Assembly: GCF_008373765.1 (NCBI RefSeq)
Contig: NZ_VUJW01000010.1
Span: forward strand, 248,001-312,000
Source of the DNA: Nocardioides antri
GTDB lineage: Bacteria; Actinomycetota; Actinomycetes; Propionibacteriales; Nocardioidaceae
Direction of reading: 5' to 3'
DNA length: 64,000 nt
Part shown: positions 60,396-64,000 of the stretch, in pieces
How the letters are laid out: each line of letters starts with the position of its first letter
Numbering within the stretch: position 1 is the stretch's first letter
Notes under the pieces: model-generated
Seen by the model: the letters and a program-made list of their open reading frames with translations, nothing else
Database searches by the model: none
Told to the model about the DNA's origin: nothing
Translations under genes and position numbers: made by a program

Positions 60396-60596
60396 ATGGC
60401 GAACGGACGACTGCGCGTGGACTGGCCCGTCTGCCGGGCCCGCGGCCTGTGCTTCGAGCTGCTGCCCGAGGCGATCGAGCTCGACGAGTGGGGCTACCCG
60501 GTCGTGACCGGCGAGATCACGCCCGAGCTGACGGGAGCGGCGCGGGCGGCGGTGCGCGGCTGCCCGCGGATGGCCCTGCGACTAGTCCAGACGTGA
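60396..60596 (+). CDS. 3Fe-4S type ferredoxin
   Basis: A 66-residue ferredoxin with Cys13 and Cys19 (CRARGLC) and Cys55 in GCPRMAL: three Cys in the spacing CX5C...CP of 3Fe-4S ferredoxins. It starts one base after the NuoF-like stop and is the last gene of the redox operon. Its 3' end overlaps the convergent TetR gene by 15 bases. Confidence 0.85.
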   Translation: MANGRLRVDWPVCRARGLCFELLPEAIELDEWGYPVVTGEITPELTGAARAAVRGCPRMALRLVQT

Positions 60597-61196
60597 CCGG
60601 CTCGGCGCGAGCGCCGGGCCGAGCCATCGGCGTACGAGCGCGCGGAGCTCGTCCTCGGACCGCGGGGGATCCGCCGGGTACTGCAGGAACGACACGAACA
60701 ACCGCATCAGGATCTCGGCGAGACCCTCCAGCTCGTCGTCCTCGACGCCGATCTCGGACCAGTCGACGGGGATCCGGCGCAGGATGCCGGCGCCCAGCGC
60801 GACCGCCATCGACGAGGTCGTGTCGCGACTGAAGACGTCGGTCTCGCCGGCCTGGAACAGCGCGCCGATGTGTCGCTCCTGCGGGATCGCGTGCACGGCG
60901 TAGACCACGGACTCGATCGCCGCCTCGGACGGCGTGGTGAAGGTGGACAGGTGCTGCTGCATCCGGTCCACGAAGTCCTCGAGCCCGGCGTGCGCGACGG
61001 CCGCGAAGAGCTCGGCGAGGTTGGCGTAGTAGCGGTACACCGTCTGCCGGGTGACACCGAGCTCGCCCGCGACGTCGGAGAGCGTCGTCTTGGCGGGCCC
61101 GAACCGCTCGAGGCAGGTCGCCGCAGCAGCGACGATGCGCTCCCGCGCCTCGGCCTCGGTCCGCGGCGGGTTGCCCTGCCAGCCGTGATGACCCAT
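60582..61196 (-). CDS. TetR family regulator, last gene of the FAD oxidoreductase operon
   Basis: A 204-residue TetR protein with HTH (residues about 18-63; LSDVAGELGVTRQTVYRYYANLAELF). Lies six bases after the membrane protein gene on the same strand, so the operon probably encodes its own repressor. Likely site: the inverted repeat 63843-63879 at the operon promoter. The three genes form one unit, FAD oxidoreductase, membrane protein, TetR. Confidence 0.9.
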   Translation of the reverse strand: MGHHGWQGNPPRTEAEARERIVAAAATCLERFGPAKTTLSDVAGELGVTRQTVYRYYANLAELFAAVAHAGLEDFVDRMQQHLSTFTTPSEAAIESVVYAVHAIPQERHIGALFQAGETDVFSRDTTSSMAVALGAGILRRIPVDWSEIGVEDDELEGLAEILMRLFVSFLQYPADPPRSEDELRALVRRWLGPALAPSRSRLD

Positions 61197-61202
61197 CGAC
61201 GC

Positions 61203-62321
61203 TCAGCCCACCGCGACCGGAGCACGCCGCCGCGCGGAGTGAAGCACAGCGAGGACCGCTGCCGCTGCCGCGAAGGAGACGACCGTGTACCAGCCGCTGC
61301 CCACCCGCGTGCCGTCGCTGGTCATGCCGTTCTCGGCGTCGAGGAAGTCGGGCAGGGCCACCAGCCAGAGGAGCGCCATCGCGCCAAGGTAGACGACGGG
61401 GTAGATGCGGGCGAACGGCGTCATCGGCTCCGGGGGCTCGACGTCGCGACGCCGGACGTGGTCGACCAGGATCCAGAGGCCGGCCAGCCACACCAGTCCG
61501 AGCTCGATCCCCAGCACCCATGCCTGAGCCGTGACGTTCGGCGTCTCGCCGCCGAACACGGCGGACGGGATGCCGAACAGGGCCATCGACGGCGGGGTGA
61601 GGACGCCGGCCACGGCGATCCGCCAGGTGAGGGACCACCCGCGACGCGGTCCGCCGTCGGGGGTCTTCGACCCGGCCAGCTTGACGGCCAGGAACGTCAT
61701 CACGCCGAAGGAGACCGAGGCGAAGAGCAGCATGCTGTTCATCGGCACCGATGCCAGGGCGGGATGGTTCACCTCGACGTTCGCGTCGTTCCACCCCCAC
61801 CACTTCAGCTGGGGGCCGAGCTGGTCGAAGACCTCGTAGAAGACCTGGCAGACGAAGGCGACCAGGACCGAGCCCACGAGCGCTCCGCGGTGCTTGAACA
61901 CCCCCATCACCCGGACCACCTCGTAGACGAGCTGACTCAGCGCGGGGTAGATCGCGATGATGTAGAGCGGCAGCCGGTCCCACATGAACTGCACGGTGAA
62001 CACGTTGTGGGCGAAGATGAAGCCGTACTGCTCGTCCAGGCCGAACCACTCGGGGAAGTACAACGGCGGCTCGGTGACGAACAGGTAGATCAGCGACGCG
62101 CACCAGATCGCGAGGTTGACCGGGTCGCCCGCGCGCAGCCGTCGTACGGCGTGCACCAGCGCCCACACCGCTCCCGCGATGATCACCAGCTCGAGGACCG
62201 GCATCGTGCCGTTGGCGAGGTCGAAGGGGTTGCGTACCGAGACGACCGGGCTCACGTCGTGGCAGTCGAACCCGAGGTTGCGGGTGAGGCGCTCCGCGGC
62301 CTCCTCGCACGTCGTGCTCAT
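61203..62321 (-). CDS. Polytopic membrane protein, unknown family
   Basis: A 372-residue protein with about nine hydrophobic segments and Trp/Tyr-rich connecting loops (for example YFPEWFGLDEQYGFIFAHN and WWGWNDANVEVNH). Two Cys near the N terminus (residues about 5 and 20) could be extracytoplasmic. I recognise no family. ATG overlaps the FAD oxidoreductase stop (ATGA), so the products probably act together. Confidence 0.7.
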   Translation of the reverse strand: MSTTCEEAAERLTRNLGFDCHDVSPVVSVRNPFDLANGTMPVLELVIIAGAVWALVHAVRRLRAGDPVNLAIWCASLIYLFVTEPPLYFPEWFGLDEQYGFIFAHNVFTVQFMWDRLPLYIIAIYPALSQLVYEVVRVMGVFKHRGALVGSVLVAFVCQVFYEVFDQLGPQLKWWGWNDANVEVNHPALASVPMNSMLLFASVSFGVMTFLAVKLAGSKTPDGGPRRGWSLTWRIAVAGVLTPPSMALFGIPSAVFGGETPNVTAQAWVLGIELGLVWLAGLWILVDHVRRRDVEPPEPMTPFARIYPVVYLGAMALLWLVALPDFLDAENGMTSDGTRVGSGWYTVVSFAAAAAVLAVLHSARRRAPVAVG

Positions 62322-63832
62322 CGGCTGCCTGCCAACGCGGCCGGGTGCTCCACCACCCCGGGGGTCCAGTCGGTGCCCGGCGGCTCGTGCTGCGCGTCGA
62401 ACCCGAACGGCACCTTGTTGCGGCCGAGCAGCGAGTTGACCTTGAAGCGGAGGAGCCCGGCCAGCACCCGCGGGTTCCTCATCATGTCGCCCAACGACTC
62501 GTCGAGGTTGAAGACGCGCGCGAAGTGCTCGTCGACCACCGCGTCCTCGCGGGCCGCCCCGGTGATGAGGTTGAACGCGGGCCAGGTCATCGAGGCGAGG
62601 ATCTTTCGCTGCCACGCCGGGAGGGTCTCGGTGCCGGTGGCGCACTCGTAGCCGCGGTCGCGCGCCATCGCCATGCCCCACGGGACCTTGAGCCAGGTGC
62701 GCTGCTCCGCGAGGAACTTCCGGGAGAACCGCTGGTCGAGGGGTTCGCCGGACGCGGTCGCCGCCTCGAGGTGCGCCCTGAGGATCAGCGCCGAGCCTGC
62801 GGCGGAGCTGATGCCCTGGGCGTAGAAGGGGTTGAAGGCACAGATCGAGTCCCCGATGAAGGCGATGCCCGCCGGGACCTCGGGGAGCCGGTCGTAGCGG
62901 CGCCACTTGTTGCCGGTCGAGCGGGTCAGGTGGACGTCCGAGACCGGCTCGCACTCGGCCATGGCGGCCGCGAACAGCGGGGTCCGGACCCGTTCGGCCG
63001 ACGCCACGAAGTCCTCGGTCGTGCGGGGCATGTCGATCCCCCAGGAGCCCATGCAGGCGATCGTCCGGCCGCCCTCGATGGGGAAGAAGTTGACGAGGAA
63101 CTCGTGCTCGGGCGGGTGGTCGCCCTTGTCCTGCGTCGGCATGAGCACCAGGTGCTGCCACCACCAGGACGCGGGCCGGTCCTGGGGAGCGGGGAGGTCG
63201 TACCACCGCGAGGTGTAGGTGACCTTCGCGTCGAGCGTCTGCACCGGGACCTCGGCCCACCCGGCCTCCACCAGCCAGTCGGCGACCGACGACCCCCGGC
63301 CCATCGCGTCCACGACCAGGTCGGCGTCGATCCGCTCCTCGCCGCCGGGGGTGGTCGAGAAGACCACGCCCGAGACCCGACCTCGGGCGGTGCCGCCGTC
63401 GGCCGTCTCGATGCCGCGCACCGACACTCCCTCGCGGATGACGACGTTGCTCACCTCGCGCACCTTGTCGCGCAGCACCCGCTCGATCAGGATGCGTGAG
63501 CTGTAGACCATCGTCATCGACGACTGCTTGCGCGAGGCCCAGCCGGCACCCTCGAGGTAGGCGGCGTCCATCGACGGCATCAGGTGGAGCCCCCCGGCGG
63601 CGATCAGGTCCTCCTCGAACCCCGGAAAGAGCTCGCTGATCGCGCGGCGACCCGAGTTCAGCAGGAAGTGCGGGTGCTTGCTCTGCGGCACACCGCGGCG
63701 GTGCTGGGCGCCGGCCGGCAGCTCGTCCCGCTCGAGGACGAGCACCTCGTCGAAGTGGGGCGCGAGTGCACCCGCGGCACACAGGCCGGCCATGCTCCCA
63801 CCGAGGACGACGGCTGTTCTGCCCAGGCTCAT
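62318..63832 (-). CDS. FAD-dependent oxidoreductase / monooxygenase
   Basis: A 504-residue flavoprotein: GGSMAG dinucleotide motif at residues about 10-15 with acidic LERD at the end of the second strand, and the second FAD motif GDSICAFNPFYAQG (about 325). Resembles FAD-dependent aromatic/polyketide-type monooxygenases; the substrate is unknown. I chose ATG 63832 (GGAG five bases upstream) over the ATG at 63847. First gene of a three-gene operon with a near-consensus promoter. Confidence 0.85.
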   Translation of the reverse strand: MSLGRTAVVLGGSMAGLCAAGALAPHFDEVLVLERDELPAGAQHRRGVPQSKHPHFLLNSGRRAISELFPGFEEDLIAAGGLHLMPSMDAAYLEGAGWASRKQSSMTMVYSSRILIERVLRDKVREVSNVVIREGVSVRGIETADGGTARGRVSGVVFSTTPGGEERIDADLVVDAMGRGSSVADWLVEAGWAEVPVQTLDAKVTYTSRWYDLPAPQDRPASWWWQHLVLMPTQDKGDHPPEHEFLVNFFPIEGGRTIACMGSWGIDMPRTTEDFVASAERVRTPLFAAAMAECEPVSDVHLTRSTGNKWRRYDRLPEVPAGIAFIGDSICAFNPFYAQGISSAAGSALILRAHLEAATASGEPLDQRFSRKFLAEQRTWLKVPWGMAMARDRGYECATGTETLPAWQRKILASMTWPAFNLITGAAREDAVVDEHFARVFNLDESLGDMMRNPRVLAGLLRFKVNSLLGRNKVPFGFDAQHEPPGTDWTPGVVEHPAALAGSR

Positions 63833-63842
63833 GACGTCTCCA

Positions 63843-63879
63843 TTCATTCATACAAAGTCTGGATGAATGTATGAATGAA
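63843..63879. promoter_or_regulatory. 12-bp perfect inverted repeat, probable TetR operator
   Basis: TTCATTCATACA (63843-63854) and its exact complement TGTATGAATGAA (63868-63879) are separated by 13 bases that hold a further ATGAA half-site. It overlaps the -10 of the promoter at 63866-63894, so binding would block the operon. Confidence 0.7.
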
Positions 63880-63894
63880 GTGGTCAGTTGTCAA
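63866..63894 (-). promoter_or_regulatory. Sigma-70-type promoter of the FAD oxidoreductase operon
   Basis: On the minus strand, TTGACA (63889-63894), a 17-base spacer, then TACATT (63866-63871). This is an unusually close match to the sigma-70 consensus for a high-GC genome. Confidence 0.65.
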
Positions 63895-63950
63895 CGGCCA
63901 TGCCGCAGTGGGTCGGGGCGGGCTGGGCTGACGCGGCTCCTCGAGCCCGG

Positions 63951-64000
63951 TCAGTCGGCGCCGAGGATGACGGCCTGCAGGATCATCCGCGCCAGCCACC
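63951..64000 (-). CDS. C-terminal end of an unidentified gene (TetR-like tail), partial
   Basis: On the minus strand the frame from the window edge reads WLARMILQAVILGAD and stops at TGA 63951-63953. The amphipathic helix resembles the C terminus of TetR-type regulators, but 15 residues are too few for assignment. Confidence 0.35.
   Translation of the reverse strand, partial: WLARMILQAVILGAD

Noticed and set aside
61203-63851. One 882-codon minus-strand frame that might suggest a fusion of an oxidoreductase and membrane protein
   Set aside because: The first half is a shadow frame of the FAD oxidoreductase. The membrane protein starts at its own ATG (62321) with an ATGA overlap.

Overview
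The window comes from a high-GC actinobacterium, most probably Nocardioides or a near relative (Nocardioidaceae). Support for this: very high GC throughout, two mycothiol-pathway amidohydrolases (MshB and Mca), small DUF4307, DUF6113 and DUF5995 proteins typical of that group, many GTG starts, ATGA/GTGA-type gene overlaps, and many start codons that sit 6-8 bases after a TANNNT-like -10 box (leaderless transcription). It looks like ordinary chromosome. I see no insertion sequence, prophage, CRISPR array, rRNA or tRNA, and no gap between genes longer than about 210 bases.

Region by region. 1-5151: purine catabolism (xanthine dehydrogenase end and XdhC, a thioesterase, guanine deaminase, an RpiR regulator, urate oxidase, HIU hydrolase, OHCU decarboxylase). 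5218-11435: hypothetical proteins, a lipoprotein, MshB, a VanW/YoaR-type cell-wall protein and a degenerate 2H-phosphoesterase-like protein. 11474-13128: a DUF35/thiolase pair behind a KstR-like (steroid regulon) operator, followed by an 88-base nested inverted repeat. 13236-17947: a class III cyclase diverging from an AAA+ / OsmC / VWA operon. 17973-26110: an assortment of small housekeeping and unknown genes (AraC, VOC proteins, BtuF-like, TSUP, DinB, ABC1 kinase, YihY/BrkB, MsrA). 26161-37695: DUF5995, cystathionine gamma-synthase, an orphan MutL/GlmL-type ATPase, AI-2E-type permease, threonine deaminase, GreA, Mca and its usual neighbours, LysE, and a TetR/MpaB divergent pair. 37628-42467: a peptide/nickel-type ABC importer behind a perfect 7-1-7 Fur-family palindrome. 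42894-53925: phenylacetate catabolism (TetR and PaaZ on one strand; paaABCDE-J-F-H-G on the other) with a PaaR-like operator between them. 53930-60596: a two-component system, an Asp/His-rich exported protein, and a compact redox operon (Ser/Gly-rich exported protein, ApbE-type flavin transferase, haem-type membrane protein, NuoF-like NADH/FMN protein, 3Fe-4S ferredoxin). 60582-63832: a self-contained operon of FAD oxidoreductase, polytopic membrane protein and TetR, with a consensus promoter overlapped by a perfect 12-bp inverted repeat.

The best candidates for something not yet described are the redox operon at 57273-60596 with its neighbouring two-component system and Asp/His-rich protein, the Fur-box ABC importer, the FAD/membrane/TetR operon, and the nested palindrome at 13139-13226. 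Function in all of these is inferred from sequence only.
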